DNA from: Leifsonia soli
GTDB lineage: Bacteria > Actinomycetota > Actinomycetes > Actinomycetales > Microbacteriaceae
Reading direction: 5' to 3'
NCBI RefSeq assembly: GCF_013408745.1
Contig: NZ_JACCBJ010000001.1
Span: 3,100,001-3,164,000 of the forward strand
DNA length: 64,000 nucleotides
The translations under genes were made by a program, and so were the position numbers. Below, one piece after another: positions 38,963-49,041 of the stretch. The notes under the pieces were generated by a model. The model made no database searches. It saw only the letters and a list, made by a program, of their open reading frames with translations, and was not told the DNA's origin. Numbering within the stretch: position 1 is the stretch's first letter; each line of letters opens with the position of its first letter.

Positions 38963-41527
38963 CTACCGGATGAGCGTGCGGGCGAGCGCGACGTACTCGC
39001 GCGCGTTGGCGTCCGGCAGGTACGCCTTGCTGATCGCGTTGCCGATGGCCGGGAGCGCGACCGGGTCGGGGTAGGCCATGTAGATGGTCTCGTAGGTGGG
39101 GTTGAACTTGCTCTTGAAGGAGAACAGCGACGCGAACCCGTATGCGGGCTCGAGCGTGCGCGCGAGGAAGGCGAGGAGCCGGTCCATCGCCGTCGGCTCG
39201 TCCGCGTCGCCCTCGTCGATCGGCTTCGTCGCGAGCGGCGCGCCCGACAGGCTGAGCACCTCGATGCCCTCGTCGCGCATGTGCTGGGCGGCGGAGGCGA
39301 TGACGAACTCCATGATCCCGGACATCGAGCCGTCCGCACGGCGCATGAAGTCGATCGTGTAACCGACCACCCGCCCGTCGCGCCAGCTCGGCAGCCAGCT
39401 GGTCACGGCCTGGAGTCCGCCGTCGGGGTCGAACGCCAGGTACAGCCGCACGTCCGGGTCCTTGAGCTCGTCGATGCCGCCGAGGGTGAAGCCCATCTCG
39501 GGCAGCTCCTTCTCGGAGACCCACTGCTCGCTGACCGCGGCGATCTGGGTCTGGATGAGCGGGGACAGGTCGTCCCAGGTCGTCCACAGCGTCGAGATGC
39601 GCGCCTTCACTCCGCGGTTGTGCGCCTGCCGCACCTTCTGCCAGGGCTTTCCGACGAGGTCGAAGGTCTGCGGGTGCATCAGCGTCTCCTCGCCGACGGA
39701 CATCGTCGGCCAGCCGAGGGCATGGAACACCGGGAGGTACGCGCCGTGGATGCTGTAGAAGACCGGCGTCCAGCTGTTGGCGTCGCAGAACTGCACGAAC
39801 TCGGCGATGGTGCGCTCCGCGCGCTCCGGACGGCACACCGGGTCCGAGAGCGTGATGGCGATCCCGTTGATGACGCGGTAGGCGATCGCCGACTCGCCGT
39901 CGGAGCTGAACCAGTACACGTTGCCCGGCCAGGTGCCCATGAAGCCGAGCGTGCCTCCGCCGCCCTGGCGGAGCAGCGACCGGAAGTGCTCCTCGTCGGC
40001 GAGCGTGCGGCCGGTGAACGTCGCACGGTACAGCTGCAGCGTGGCGAAGATGAACACGATCCAGAACACGGGCCCGACCCAGTGGTAGAGCACCACCACG
40101 ATCGGCGCGGTGGGGACGATCGGCGTGCCGAGAAGCGACAGGAAGCCGGCGGGGACGAACCGGCGCAGGGTCGAGGAGAACACGTCGGCGACCGTCGCGT
40201 CCGGCACGAACTCGGTGAGGGAGGCCAGGCCGGCGATCAGGTATGCGAGGGCGAGCAGCGCGAAGGTGCAGAACACGATGATCGCGAAGCGGACGGCCGC
40301 CTCGCGCGGCGACCGGATCTGGAACTGCCGGCGTGTGGCGATCAGCAGGGCGATCGACGCGATGGGCACCAGCAGGGCCGCCAGGAGCCACAGCAGCACC
40401 TCGATCGCGGGGGTGAGGGACTCGATGCTCTGCACCCGCAGGTCGATGTCGCCGCCGAGCGCGGTGAACGGCAGGAGCAGCATCGCTGCATTGACGGCGA
40501 TGCCGAGGATGAGCGCGAAGCGGCGTCCGCGACGCAGCCCGATGGCGGTCAGGAGGAGCAGGGCGAGGGGGAGCACCGACAGGAGCAGCGGACCGGCGCC
40601 CTGCACCGACACCATGAGCAGCTGGCTGCGGCAGTTGCTCGTGTACGACACGTCGCAGCGCGCCATCACCGCGGCGACGTCGACGTCGGGCCGCTCGAAC
40701 AGCGAGGCCACGAACGAGAGCGGGCCGAACCCGCCGGGCGGGAGCAGCGCCAGCAGCGGACCGAACGCCGTGATGGCGATGACCGCCGCGACCAGGGTAC
40801 GGGTCTCGGCGTGCGAACTGCGATGCAGCCGCCGCAGGCCGCCACGGCGCAGCAGCGCGCCGAGGGCCAGGCCGAGCAGGGCCGCGATCAGGCGGTAGAC
40901 GTTGTTCTGGTCGCCGTTGTAGAGCACGAAGACGAGCACGACCGCGAAGGTGAGCAGCCGGATGCGCCTCCGCCACAGCGCGCTGGCGAACGCGCTCGCC
41001 GTGATGAGCGTTCCCACGATCCCGACCGTCGGGTCGAGCGTGAAGTCGAACTCGGTCACCGTCGCCCACAGCTCGCCGATGCTCGCCGCGCCCCACTGCA
41101 GGAGCACCCCGACGGTGACGCCGAGCACTCCGGTCACCAGGAAGGCGAGAACGGTCCGGGCGGTGCCGAGCAGACGTTCCGCCGCGGCCATCACAGTGAG
41201 CGCGAGCACGACCACGACGATCGTCTGCGCGAGGTCCTCCGGCACGAAGAGCGCCGTGACCGGGGTCCACCAGAAGCCGGCCCGGATGGTCGTGGTGACG
41301 CCGGCCGCCCAGACGAGCGCATCGCCGCCGACGGTCGCCGCGCTCCACAGTGTCCCGGTGACGATGGACGTGGCGAGCACCACGACGGCCAGCGCGATGC
41401 TCGCGGGAGCGACCTGCGCATAGCGCGCCAGCATCCGGCCGAAGCCCTCGCCGCGCTGCCCGGAGGCCCCGGACGCCGGTGCGTCCGGGGACGCCGACGT
41501 CGTCCGGTCGGTGTCTGCGTCGCTCAT
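38963..41527 (-). CDS. MprF-like bifunctional lysyl-lipid synthase/flippase (DUF2156)
   Basis: An 854-residue membrane protein. The N-terminal about 500 residues hold many helices, including a rhomboid-like part near the start. The C-terminal about 330 residues are a DUF2156 aminoacyl-PG synthase domain with TWPGNVYWFSSDGESAIAYR, VFYSIHGAYLPVFHALGW, GLQAVTSWLPSWRDGRVVGY and ALPAIGNAISKAYLPDANA. Related proteins add lysine from Lys-tRNA to phosphatidylglycerol and flip it outward, lowering cell-surface charge and giving resistance to cationic peptides. Which amino acid is used here cannot be read. GGAGG precedes the ATG. Confidence 0.85.
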   Translation of the reverse strand: MSDADTDRTTSASPDAPASGASGQRGEGFGRMLARYAQVAPASIALAVVVLATSIVTGTLWSAATVGGDALVWAAGVTTTIRAGFWWTPVTALFVPEDLAQTIVVVVLALTVMAAAERLLGTARTVLAFLVTGVLGVTVGVLLQWGAASIGELWATVTEFDFTLDPTVGIVGTLITASAFASALWRRRIRLLTFAVVLVFVLYNGDQNNVYRLIAALLGLALGALLRRGGLRRLHRSSHAETRTLVAAVIAITAFGPLLALLPPGGFGPLSFVASLFERPDVDVAAVMARCDVSYTSNCRSQLLMVSVQGAGPLLLSVLPLALLLLTAIGLRRGRRFALILGIAVNAAMLLLPFTALGGDIDLRVQSIESLTPAIEVLLWLLAALLVPIASIALLIATRRQFQIRSPREAAVRFAIIVFCTFALLALAYLIAGLASLTEFVPDATVADVFSSTLRRFVPAGFLSLLGTPIVPTAPIVVVLYHWVGPVFWIVFIFATLQLYRATFTGRTLADEEHFRSLLRQGGGGTLGFMGTWPGNVYWFSSDGESAIAYRVINGIAITLSDPVCRPERAERTIAEFVQFCDANSWTPVFYSIHGAYLPVFHALGWPTMSVGEETLMHPQTFDLVGKPWQKVRQAHNRGVKARISTLWTTWDDLSPLIQTQIAAVSEQWVSEKELPEMGFTLGGIDELKDPDVRLYLAFDPDGGLQAVTSWLPSWRDGRVVGYTIDFMRRADGSMSGIMEFVIASAAQHMRDEGIEVLSLSGAPLATKPIDEGDADEPTAMDRLLAFLARTLEPAYGFASLFSFKSKFNPTYETIYMAYPDPVALPAIGNAISKAYLPDANAREYVALARTLIR

Positions 41528-41591
41528 TCGGGCCTCCGTCGCGGTGGGCTCGGTCCGAGGACAGGCTAGAGGATGCCGGGGCCCGCGCGCG

Positions 41592-42980
41592 TCAGATCTC
41601 GCGGAGCCGTTCGGCGAGGTAGCGGTCGAGACCCTCGAGCGGGATGCGCTCCTGCTGCATCGTGTCGCGGTCGCGGACCGTCACGGCGTCGTCCTCGAGC
41701 GAGTCGAAGTCGACCGTCACCGCGAGCGGCGTGCCGATCTCGTCCTGCCGGCGGTAGCGGCGGCCGATCGCGCCCGAGTCGTCGAAGTCGACGTTGCGGC
41801 GCTTGCGCAGCCGGTCGGCGAGGCCGCGGGCGAGGGGCGACAGCGCCTCGTTGCGCGAGAGCGGGAGGACGGCGACCTTGACCGGGGCGAGACGCGGGTC
41901 GAGGCGCAGCACGGTGCGCTTGTCGGTGCCGCCCTTGGCGTTCGGCACCTGCTCCTCGTCGTACGCGTCGACCAGGAACGCCATGAGCGCGCGGGTCAGA
42001 CCGAACGACGGCTCGATCACGAACGGCACGTAGCGCTCGTTCTTGTTCTGGTCGAAGTAGCTCAGGTCTTTGCCGGAGTGCTCGATGTGGGTCTTCAGAT
42101 CGAAGTCGGTGCGGTTGGCGACGCCCATCAGCTCGCCCCACTCGCTTCCGACGAAGTCGAAGCGGTACTCGATGTCGATGGTCCGCTTCGAGTAGTGGGC
42201 GAGCGACTCCTTCGGGTGCTCGAACCGGCGGATGTTCTCCGGCTTGATTCCGAGCTCGGTGAACCACTCCCAGGCGAGGTCGATCCAGGTGTCGAACCAC
42301 TCCTCGTCGGTGCCGGGCTCGACGAAGTACTCGATCTCCATCTGCTCGAACTCGCGGGTGCGGAAGATGAAGTTGCCCGGCGTGATCTCGTTGCGGAACG
42401 CCTTGCCGATCTGGCCGATGCCGAACGGCGGCTTCTTGCGCGAGGTCTGCAGCACCGACGCGAAGTCGGTGAAGATGCCCTGCGCGGTCTCCGGGCGCAT
42501 GTAGTGCAGGCCGGACTCGTCGTCGACGACGCCGAGGTAGGTCTTCATGAGGCCCGAGAACTGCCGGATCGGCGTCCACTGGCCGACCTTGTCCGGGTGG
42601 TCCGGGTCCGGGATGTCGTCGAGGCCGTTCGCCGGCGGGTGGCCGTGCTCGGCCTCGTACGCCTCGAACAGGTGGTCGGCGCGATAGCGCTTGTGGGTGA
42701 TGAGCGACTCGGTCAGCGGGTCGCTGAAGACCTGGACGTGCCCGGAGGCCTCCCACACGGCGGTCGGCAGGATGATGGCGGAGTCGAGGCCCACCATGTC
42801 GCCGCGGCCGCGCACGAAGGCGTTCCACCACTCGCGCTTGATGTTCTCCTTCAGCTCGACGCCGAGGGGACCGTAGTCCCACGCCGACCGGGTGCCGCCG
42901 TAGATCTCTCCGGAGGGGAAGACGAATCCACGGTGCTGAGCCAGCGTGATGACGGAATCCAGTCTCGACGGTGCGGCCAT
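41592..42980 (-). CDS. glyQS: Glycyl-tRNA synthetase
   Basis: A 462-residue dimeric class II synthetase that charges tRNA-Gly. Class II motifs are seen: [20 protein letters not shown] with [13 protein letters not shown] (motif 2), and [18 protein letters not shown] (motif 3). The N-terminus [20 protein letters not shown] and the C-terminal anticodon-binding domain ([19 protein letters not shown]) are typical of bacterial eukaryote-type GlyRS. The gap upstream (62 bases) is too short for a T-box. AGGGAG precedes the ATG. Confidence 0.96.
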   Translation of the reverse strand: MAAPSRLDSVITLAQHRGFVFPSGEIYGGTRSAWDYGPLGVELKENIKREWWNAFVRGRGDMVGLDSAIILPTAVWEASGHVQVFSDPLTESLITHKRYRADHLFEAYEAEHGHPPANGLDDIPDPDHPDKVGQWTPIRQFSGLMKTYLGVVDDESGLHYMRPETAQGIFTDFASVLQTSRKKPPFGIGQIGKAFRNEITPGNFIFRTREFEQMEIEYFVEPGTDEEWFDTWIDLAWEWFTELGIKPENIRRFEHPKESLAHYSKRTIDIEYRFDFVGSEWGELMGVANRTDFDLKTHIEHSGKDLSYFDQNKNERYVPFVIEPSFGLTRALMAFLVDAYDEEQVPNAKGGTDKRTVLRLDPRLAPVKVAVLPLSRNEALSPLARGLADRLRKRRNVDFDDSGAIGRRYRRQDEIGTPLAVTVDFDSLEDDAVTVRDRDTMQQERIPLEGLDRYLAERLREI

Positions 42981-43042
42981 GGTGCTCCCTGTGCGGTGCG
43001 GGTGTGTGGGGACCCGTCCATCCTACTGAGGAAGCCGCACCG

Positions 43043-43669
43043 TCACCGCGCCGAGCGGAACTCCTGCTCCAGGATGGCGTAGACGGCGGTGTCCGACCAC
43101 TCGCCCTTGAAGATCTCGGTCTCGCGCAGCAGAGCCTCCTGGCGCATCCCGAGCCGCTCGCACAGGCGGGCCGACGCGTCGTTGCGCGCGTCGAGCTGGG
43201 CGAAGACGCGGTGGGCGCCGAGGGTGTCGAAGCACAGCTCCAGCACCCGCTGGACCGCCTCCGTCGCATAGCCGGCGCCGTGCACGGCCGGGTGGAAGAC
43301 CCAGCCCATCTCGAACTTGCCCCAGGTCGCGTTCTTCAGGAACAGGCTGATGTCGCCGATCACGCGGCCGGCGCCGCCCTCTGCGTCCGCCAGCTCGACG
43401 GCGAAGACGATGCCGTCGCCGTTCTCGGCGAGCCGGTTCATCGCGATCCGCTTGCGCAGGTGCTCCGCGGACTCGTCGTGGTCGTGCACCTCCCAGTAGA
43501 GGTAGCGGACGACGTCCTTCAGCTTCTGGTAGGCGTGCTCGTCCTCCAGGTCGCCCGTGTTCAGCGGGCGCAGCAGCAGGCGCTCTGTGCGCAGCTGCTC
43601 GGCGGCGTATGGCAGGCCGCTCGCGCCGTGCGGCGGGATGACGGCGGTCGTGGTGGCTTCGTCGCTCAC
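43043..43669 (-). CDS. GNAT-family N-acetyltransferase (RimJ/RimL-like)
   Basis: A 208-residue acetyltransferase. It opens with RTERLLLRPLNTGDLEDEHA, the RimJ/RimL type entry. The acetyl-CoA loop region is MGWVFHPAVHGAGYATEAVQ, followed by the catalytic helix and SARLCERLGMRQEALLRETE. The acceptor (a protein amino terminus or a small amine) is unknown. The GTG at 43669 has GAGGAG upstream. It lies 38 bases behind hemA and 62 bases ahead of glyQS on the same strand. Confidence 0.85.
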   Translation of the reverse strand: MSDEATTTAVIPPHGASGLPYAAEQLRTERLLLRPLNTGDLEDEHAYQKLKDVVRYLYWEVHDHDESAEHLRKRIAMNRLAENGDGIVFAVELADAEGGAGRVIGDISLFLKNATWGKFEMGWVFHPAVHGAGYATEAVQRVLELCFDTLGAHRVFAQLDARNDASARLCERLGMRQEALLRETEIFKGEWSDTAVYAILEQEFRSAR

Positions 43670-43707
43670 GGTCGCTCCTCGTGCTGTGTGGTGCGGGATG
43701 CTGCGGT

Positions 43708-45018
43708 TCAGGATGCCGCGGACTCGTCGTCCACGGCGGTGAGGCGGGGACGGGCGCGCTCGGCGTCCACGTCCACGTCGATGCCGAACACGGCCGCTGC
43801 CCCGGCGATGAACGACTCCGCGTCGCCCTCGCGGGCCAGCTCGCGGGCGCGGACGGACGGGGTGTGCAGCAGGACGCCGGCCAGGTGGCGCAGGGCCGCC
43901 TCGGTCTGCTCGCTGCCGTCTCCCCGGCGCCGTGCGCGCTCGATCTCGGCGTCCAGGATGTCGAAGACGTGCGTGCGGAGGGCGACGAGGGCCGGGGTGA
44001 CCTCCTGCTCGGCGGTCCGCGCACGGTACTCGGCGGCGGCGGCATCCACGATGGTGCGCGCGTCGTCGGCGGCCTGCAGCTCGGTCAGCGGCGCATGGAT
44101 GCTGATGGTCTCGAGGTCGAGCAGCTCCACTCCGGCGAGCTCGCCCACGGCCGGGTCGACGTTGCGGGGCAGGCCGAGGTCGACGACGAGACGGCGCTCG
44201 GTGGCGTCGGGGCGGGCGACCGCCTCGGCCAGGAGCGGCCGGGTGAGGACGTAGTCGGTGACCGCGGAGCAGGTGACGACGAGGTCGCTCTCCGCCAGCG
44301 CGTCCAGCAGGCCGTCGGCCTCGACCGGAGCGATGTCGTGCGAGAGGGCGAACTTGGCCGCGCGCCCCGACGGCGAGTACACCCGGACGTCGGTGACGCC
44401 GCGGTCGCGGAGGGCGGCGAGGCTGGCGCCCGCGTACTTGCCGGTGCCGACGAGCAGCACGCGCGTCATCGCCCAGTCGGTCACCCGGCTCTCGGCGAGA
44501 TCGAGCGCGAGGCGGACGAGGGAGCGGCCGGCCGTCATGATCCCGGTGCGGTTCTTCACGCCGCGTGAGGTGCGCGAGGCGACCTGGAACAGACGCTCCA
44601 GCTCGCTCGTCACCGAGCCGTCGCGGCGAGCCGCGTCGAGCGCGCGGCGCACCTGGCCGGCGATCTCGCCCTCGCCGACGACGACCGACTCGAGGCCGCT
44701 GGTCACGGCGAAGAGGTGCTCGGCGACCGCGTGGTCGCTGTACACGGCGCTCGCGCCGCGGAGCAGGTCCGGGTCGATGCCCGCTGCGGTGCTCACCGCA
44801 TCCAGCACGGCCTCGGTGGAGACGGCGCGGGCGGCCGGGAGCGGCTCGTCGATGTCGAGATAGGCCTCGAAGCGGTTGCAGGTCGCGAGGACGACAGAGC
44901 CCGAGACGATGTCGCTGTGCTCCGAGAGTGCGGCGGTGATGGCCGGAGCATGACGCTCGAGCCGTTCCAGGAGGTCGAAGTCAGCCGTCCGGTGACTCGA
45001 CGAGAAGCACAGAAGCAC
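43708..45018 (-). CDS. hemA: Glutamyl-tRNA reductase
   Basis: A 436-residue NADPH-dependent enzyme that starts the C5 heme pathway, turning glutamyl-tRNA into glutamate-1-semialdehyde. The catalytic cysteine lies in [13 protein letters not shown]. The Rossmann part has [20 protein letters not shown], and [20 protein letters not shown] follows. The GTG at 45018 is preferred over an in-frame start 30 bases upstream because TAGGCT (45026-45031, minus strand) ends 7 bases before it (leaderless). It is divergent from hemE with a 98-base gap, which places the first enzyme under separate control from the rest. Confidence 0.93.
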   Translation of the reverse strand: MLLCFSSSHRTADFDLLERLERHAPAITAALSEHSDIVSGSVVLATCNRFEAYLDIDEPLPAARAVSTEAVLDAVSTAAGIDPDLLRGASAVYSDHAVAEHLFAVTSGLESVVVGEGEIAGQVRRALDAARRDGSVTSELERLFQVASRTSRGVKNRTGIMTAGRSLVRLALDLAESRVTDWAMTRVLLVGTGKYAGASLAALRDRGVTDVRVYSPSGRAAKFALSHDIAPVEADGLLDALAESDLVVTCSAVTDYVLTRPLLAEAVARPDATERRLVVDLGLPRNVDPAVGELAGVELLDLETISIHAPLTELQAADDARTIVDAAAAEYRARTAEQEVTPALVALRTHVFDILDAEIERARRRGDGSEQTEAALRHLAGVLLHTPSVRARELAREGDAESFIAGAAAVFGIDVDVDAERARPRLTAVDDESAAS

Positions 45019-45116
45019 GGAGGAAAGCCTACGCTCGCGTCGGAGCAACCTCGAATCGGGCCCCAGCTTCCGTTCAGCCGGGCGTTCTCGCGGGATGGCC
45101 CTGGCACAATCGTGTA

Positions 45117-46268
45117 GTGACCACCCTCGCCTCCGACCATCCCCTCGCCGCCGGCCTCACCGCCTCCAGCCCCCTCGTCCGGGCCTACCAGGGCGAACGG
45201 CAGGAGGTGACCCCGGTCTGGTTCATGCGTCAGGCGGGACGCTCGCTGCCCGAGTACCGCGAACTGCGCGTCGGCACGCGGATGCTCGACGCGTGCCTCG
45301 ACCCGGCGATGGCGAGCGAGATCACCCTGCAGCCGGTGCGGCGCCACGGGGTGGACGCCGGCATCTTCTTCAGCGACATCGTCGTCCCGCTCAAGCTCGC
45401 GGGCGTCGAGGTGGAGATCCAGCCGGGCAAGGGCCCGGTGTTCGCGCAGGCCGTCCGCACGGCGGCGGACGTCGAGCGCCTGACCGCGATCGACCCGGCG
45501 TCGCTCGACGACCGCGTCTTCGCGCCCATCCAGGAGGCCGTCCGGCTGACGGTGGCCGAGCTCGGCAGCACCCCGCTGATCGGCTTCGCCGGCGCTCCGT
45601 TCACGCTGGCCGCCTACCTCGTCGAGGGCGGCCCGTCGAAGGACCACATCCGCGCGAGGACCCTCATGCACGCCGACCCGGAGGCGTGGGCGCGCCTCAT
45701 GGAGTGGACGGCCGACATCTCGGGCGCCTTCCTCCGCGCCCAGGTGCTCGCCGGGGCGAGCGCCGCCCAGCTCTTCGACTCGTGGGCGGGGTCGCTGTCG
45801 CTCCACGACTACGTGACGCACGTCGCCCCCGCCTCGGCGCGGGCGCTGTCGCACGTCCGCGACCTGGCGTACGAGCTGCCGCGCGCCGCGACCGCCGCGG
45901 GCGACGCCGAGCCTGCGCTCGACGGTGTCGTCCGCAACGTTCCGCTCGTGCACTTCGGCGTCGGCACCGGCGAGCTGCTCAAGGCCATGCACGAGGTGGG
46001 GGCGGACGCGGTCGGCGTCGACTACCGCATCCCGCTCGACGAGGCCAGCCGTCGCCTCGGGCACGTCGTCCCGGTGCAGGGCAATGTCGACCCGGCGATG
46101 CTGGACGCGCCATGGCCGGTGCTCGAAGCGCACGTCCGCGACGTGCTCGACCGCGGCAGGGAGGCGCCGGCGCACATCCTCAACCTGGGCCACGGCGTCC
46201 CGCCGGAGACCGACCCCACCGTCCTGACCCGCGTCGTCGAGCTCGTGCACGGGTGGCGACCGGAGTGA
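45117..46268 (+). CDS. hemE: Uroporphyrinogen decarboxylase
   Basis: A 383-residue enzyme that removes four carboxyl groups from uroporphyrinogen III to give coproporphyrinogen III. Signatures are [20 protein letters not shown] near the start and [19 protein letters not shown]. The C-terminal [15 protein letters not shown] is also typical. It is the first gene of the long heme operon. The GTG start is preceded by CACAAT ending 6 bases upstream, so it is probably leaderless. Its stop overlaps the hemY start (GTGA). Confidence 0.95.
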   Translation: MTTLASDHPLAAGLTASSPLVRAYQGERQEVTPVWFMRQAGRSLPEYRELRVGTRMLDACLDPAMASEITLQPVRRHGVDAGIFFSDIVVPLKLAGVEVEIQPGKGPVFAQAVRTAADVERLTAIDPASLDDRVFAPIQEAVRLTVAELGSTPLIGFAGAPFTLAAYLVEGGPSKDHIRARTLMHADPEAWARLMEWTADISGAFLRAQVLAGASAAQLFDSWAGSLSLHDYVTHVAPASARALSHVRDLAYELPRAATAAGDAEPALDGVVRNVPLVHFGVGTGELLKAMHEVGADAVGVDYRIPLDEASRRLGHVVPVQGNVDPAMLDAPWPVLEAHVRDVLDRGREAPAHILNLGHGVPPETDPTVLTRVVELVHGWRPE

Positions 46269-47935
46269 GCGGCGAGGGCACGACGCCCGGCGATCCCACG
46301 GAGCCGGGCGCCGACATCGGCGAGGAGATCCGCCACGCGGTCGAGGCGCCGCCCACCCGGATCGTCGTCGTCGGCGGCGGCATGGCCGGCCTGGTCGCCG
46401 CGCGCGAGTGCGCCCGGCCGGGCTTCGAGGTGACGGTCCTCGAGGCGTCGGACCGCGTCGGCGGCAGTGTCGCGCCGCTCCCGCTGGCCGGGATGACGCT
46501 CGACGCGGGAGCCGAGAGCTTCGCCACGCGCGGCGGTCACGTCGCCGAACTGCTCGCCGATCTCGGCCTCGGCGACGACATCGTGCAGCCCAACCCCTCC
46601 GGCGCCTGGGTGCGCCACGGGAGCCGTTCCGTTCCGCTTCCGAAGGCCGGGCTGCTCGGCATCCCGAGCTCGCCCCTGGCGAAGGACGTCGTCGCGGCGA
46701 TCGGCTGGCCTGGCGCCCTGCGTGCCTACCTGGACCGCCTGATGCCCGTGCTCAAGATCGGCACGGAGCGCCGTCTCGGAACCCTCGTCCGCAAGCGCAT
46801 GGGCAGCGGGGTGCTCGACCTCCTCGTCGCGCCGGTCGTGACCGGGGTGTACTCGGCCGCCCCGGACGACCTGGACGTCGAGGTCGTCGCCCCCGGGCTC
46901 AACTCGGCACTCACCCGTCTCGGCTCGCTGTCCGGCGCGGTCGGCGAGCTGCGGTCGGCGTCGAAGGCCGGCAGCGCCGTCGGCGGCATCCGTGGAGGGA
47001 TGTGGCGGCTGCCCGAGGCGCTCGCCGCGGACATCCGCGCGCGCGGCGGCGTCGTGCGCACGGGCGCGCCGGTGCAGACGATCGAGCGGTGGAGCGCGCC
47101 GGACGCCGAGGACACGGCGCGGGCGGTCATCGAGGCGGTGCTGGCCGAGTCGCTGGAGGACAGCGAGCCGACGGCGCCGGCGCAGACGGCTGCGGACGCG
47201 GAGGCTGCTCGCCCGGCCCGATGGATCGCGCGGACGGCCGACGGGGACACGCTCCCGGCCGACGTCGTCGTGCTCGCCTCTCCGGCCGACGACTCGCTCC
47301 GTCTGCTCTCCTCGCTCGATCCGGCGCTCGCCGGGCTGGGAGAGCTCGACTGGCCCGCGGCCTCCAGCGTCGAACTGGTGACGCTGGTCGTCGCCGACGA
47401 CCGCCTCGCCGCCTCCTCGGTCGGCACGGGCGTGCTCGTCGCGGATATGCCGGGGACGGACGTGCGCGCGAAGGCCATGACCCACTCCAGCGCGAAGTGG
47501 GCGTGGGTCGCGGAGGCGGCGGGAGACGGGCACCACGTCGTCCGGCTCTCCTACGGCCGAGCCGGCCGGCCCGCCGAGACCCGGGAGCTCGACGACGCGG
47601 CACTCCGTGCCGTCGCGGTGGCCGACGCCTCCCGGCTGCTCAATATTCCGATCGCGGAATCCAGCGTGACCGCATTCGCCAGGACCCCCTGGACGAACGC
47701 CCTCCCGTATGCGACAGTGGGGCAGCGGGAACGCATCCAGCGGGTCCGCACCGAGGTCGACGGCGTCGAGGGTCTCGAGGTCACTGGCTCCTGGCTGACC
47801 GGTACAGGCCTCGCCTCCGTCATCCCGGATGCGCGCCGGGCAGCCGAGCGCGCGAGAGGTCTACGCTGGAAGGCCCTGACGGCCGCCCTCCAGGCGGACG
47901 ACAACTCGGCCACCGAACAGGGACTCGACACTTAG
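46265..47935 (+). CDS. hemY: Coproporphyrinogen III oxidase (HemY/CgoX type)
   Basis: A 556-residue FAD enzyme. The FAD motif is [17 protein letters not shown] (about residues 32-48), followed by [12 protein letters not shown] and, at the end, [20 protein letters not shown]. In Gram-positive bacteria this HemY-type enzyme oxidises coproporphyrinogen III to coproporphyrin III rather than acting on protoporphyrinogen. The chain is longer than usual: an acidic about 30-residue N-terminal extension and an Ala/Glu-rich insert at about 282-319. The start overlaps the hemE stop. The downstream hemQ and hemH support the coproporphyrin route. Confidence 0.92.
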   Translation: MSGEGTTPGDPTEPGADIGEEIRHAVEAPPTRIVVVGGGMAGLVAARECARPGFEVTVLEASDRVGGSVAPLPLAGMTLDAGAESFATRGGHVAELLADLGLGDDIVQPNPSGAWVRHGSRSVPLPKAGLLGIPSSPLAKDVVAAIGWPGALRAYLDRLMPVLKIGTERRLGTLVRKRMGSGVLDLLVAPVVTGVYSAAPDDLDVEVVAPGLNSALTRLGSLSGAVGELRSASKAGSAVGGIRGGMWRLPEALAADIRARGGVVRTGAPVQTIERWSAPDAEDTARAVIEAVLAESLEDSEPTAPAQTAADAEAARPARWIARTADGDTLPADVVVLASPADDSLRLLSSLDPALAGLGELDWPAASSVELVTLVVADDRLAASSVGTGVLVADMPGTDVRAKAMTHSSAKWAWVAEAAGDGHHVVRLSYGRAGRPAETRELDDAALRAVAVADASRLLNIPIAESSVTAFARTPWTNALPYATVGQRERIQRVRTEVDGVEGLEVTGSWLTGTGLASVIPDARRAAERARGLRWKALTAALQADDNSATEQGLDT

Positions 47936-47943
47936 GAGACGGA

Positions 47944-48264
47944 ATGCGCGGCAAACTCCTCTTCGTCGCCGGAGCGGCGGTGGGCTACGTGCTCGGCGCC
48001 CGAGCCGGACGCGAACGCTACGACCAGCTGAAGGCCGCGGCCGCGAAGGCCTGGGAGTCGCCTGCGGTGCAGAAGCAGGTGCACGCGGCGGAGGACTTCG
48101 TGTCCCGGAAGGTCGGGGAGTTCCCGGAGACCGTGTACATCACCGTCAAGAAGCTCGTGGTGCAGGCGAACAGCCGTCGTCGTGAGGCGCGGGCTCCGTA
48201 TCCGTCTCCTGCCGCCGAGGCGGCCATCCGCGCGGGCGACGGGCGCAGCGACACGTCGTCCTGA
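47944..48264 (+). CDS. YtxH-like small membrane-associated protein
   Basis: A 106-residue protein. One hydrophobic N-terminal segment with glycines (MRGKLLFVAGAAVGYVLGAR) is followed by RERYDQLKAAAAKAWESP and an amphipathic, charged helix. This is the YtxH-like pattern of small envelope-stress proteins in Gram-positive bacteria. Function is unknown. It starts 8 bases after the hemY stop with AGGAGACGGA as RBS, so it belongs to the heme operon transcript, though it has no evident heme role. Confidence 0.65.
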   Translation: MRGKLLFVAGAAVGYVLGARAGRERYDQLKAAAAKAWESPAVQKQVHAAEDFVSRKVGEFPETVYITVKKLVVQANSRRREARAPYPSPAAEAAIRAGDGRSDTSS

Positions 48265-48301
48265 CCGGAGTACTGTACGGAAGCGACGAGGGGAGACGCC
48301 G

Positions 48302-48787
48302 ATGACCGACCCTGAGCGGGGAGCCGCAGGCGCTGCCGGCGCGTCCGGACCGCGGCCCGTTCCGACCCCGGGAGACCGTGCTCGCGCCGACCGTGCGAAG
48401 GCGCGACCACTGGTGCAGCTGATCTCCGATCTTCCGCGCCTGATCGTCGAGCTGCTGAAGGCGGAGCTCGCGCACCTCAAGGCCGAGTTCGCCGAGAAGG
48501 CGAAGTATGCCGGCATCGGCATAGGGCTGCTGGCCGGCGCCGCCTTCTTCCTCTTCTTCGCGTTCGCGACGCTGGTCGCCGCGGCCATCCTGGGCATCGC
48601 GGTCGCGCTTCCGGGATGGGCCGCCGCGCTCATCGTGTTCGGTGCCCTGGTCGTGCTCGCCGTCATTCTGGCGCTGGTCGGCGTCCGGTCGTTCAAAAAG
48701 ATGGACGGCGTCGCGCCATCGCAGACCATCGCCAGCATCAAGGAAGACGCCGACGCGCTGAAGGGACTGGGGAAGTATGACAACTGA
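48302..48787 (+). CDS. Phage-holin-family membrane protein (paralogue inside heme operon)
   Basis: A 161-residue protein with a disordered Ala/Pro/Gly-rich start. It has an amphipathic helix (IVELLKAELAHLKAEFAEKA) and two long hydrophobic helices (about 80-105 and 108-132), then KKMDGVAPSQTIASIKEDAD. It is clearly a paralogue of the protein encoded at 1610-2038: both share the LFKAEM/LKAEF helix, the FLFFAFA segment and an end with DADALKG/DAKALKG. No phage genes are near. Its stop overlaps the start of the DUF3618 gene. Confidence 0.75.
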   Translation: MTDPERGAAGAAGASGPRPVPTPGDRARADRAKARPLVQLISDLPRLIVELLKAELAHLKAEFAEKAKYAGIGIGLLAGAAFFLFFAFATLVAAAILGIAVALPGWAAALIVFGALVVLAVILALVGVRSFKKMDGVAPSQTIASIKEDADALKGLGKYDN

Positions 48788-48992
48788 CCGCAGCGACGTC
48801 GACCGGGCGCGGGCCGAGCTCGCCGCCACGGTCGAGGCGATCGAATACAAGCTCAACGTGCCGAAGCGCACCGCCGAGAGGCTCGCGCGTCTCCGGCAGG
48901 ACAACCCGCTCGCACTGGTCGGGATCTCCGTCGCCGTGGCCCTCGTGACCGCCGGAACGGTCTGGGGCGTCGTCCGTCTCCTCCGCCGGTGA
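48777..48992 (+). CDS. DUF3618 small membrane protein (paralogue inside heme operon)
   Basis: A 71-residue protein with the DUF3618 helix ([20 protein letters not shown]), a short loop and one C-terminal membrane helix ending in arginines (VVRLLRR). It overlaps the holin-like gene by 11 bases. The same pair order (holin-like, then DUF3618) occurs at 2038-1335. The 49-base gap to hemQ holds TCTCA-N4-TGAGA just before the hemQ RBS. Confidence 0.75.
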   Translation: MTTDRSDVDRARAELAATVEAIEYKLNVPKRTAERLARLRQDNPLALVGISVAVALVTAGTVWGVVRLLRR

Positions 48993-49041
48993 GCGCCCCC
49001 GCGTTTTTGGCCTTCTCAGGTTTGAGAGGGAGACTGTGGGT

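Noticed and set aside
42981..43042. T-box leader of the glycyl-tRNA synthetase gene
   Set aside because: The gap is 62 bases, too short for a T-box, and no conserved T-box sequence is seen.
48993..49041. Heme-responsive riboswitch or attenuator before hemQ (TCTCA-N4-TGAGA)
   Set aside because: The hairpin is only 5 bp and lies directly on the RBS. No known heme riboswitch class fits.
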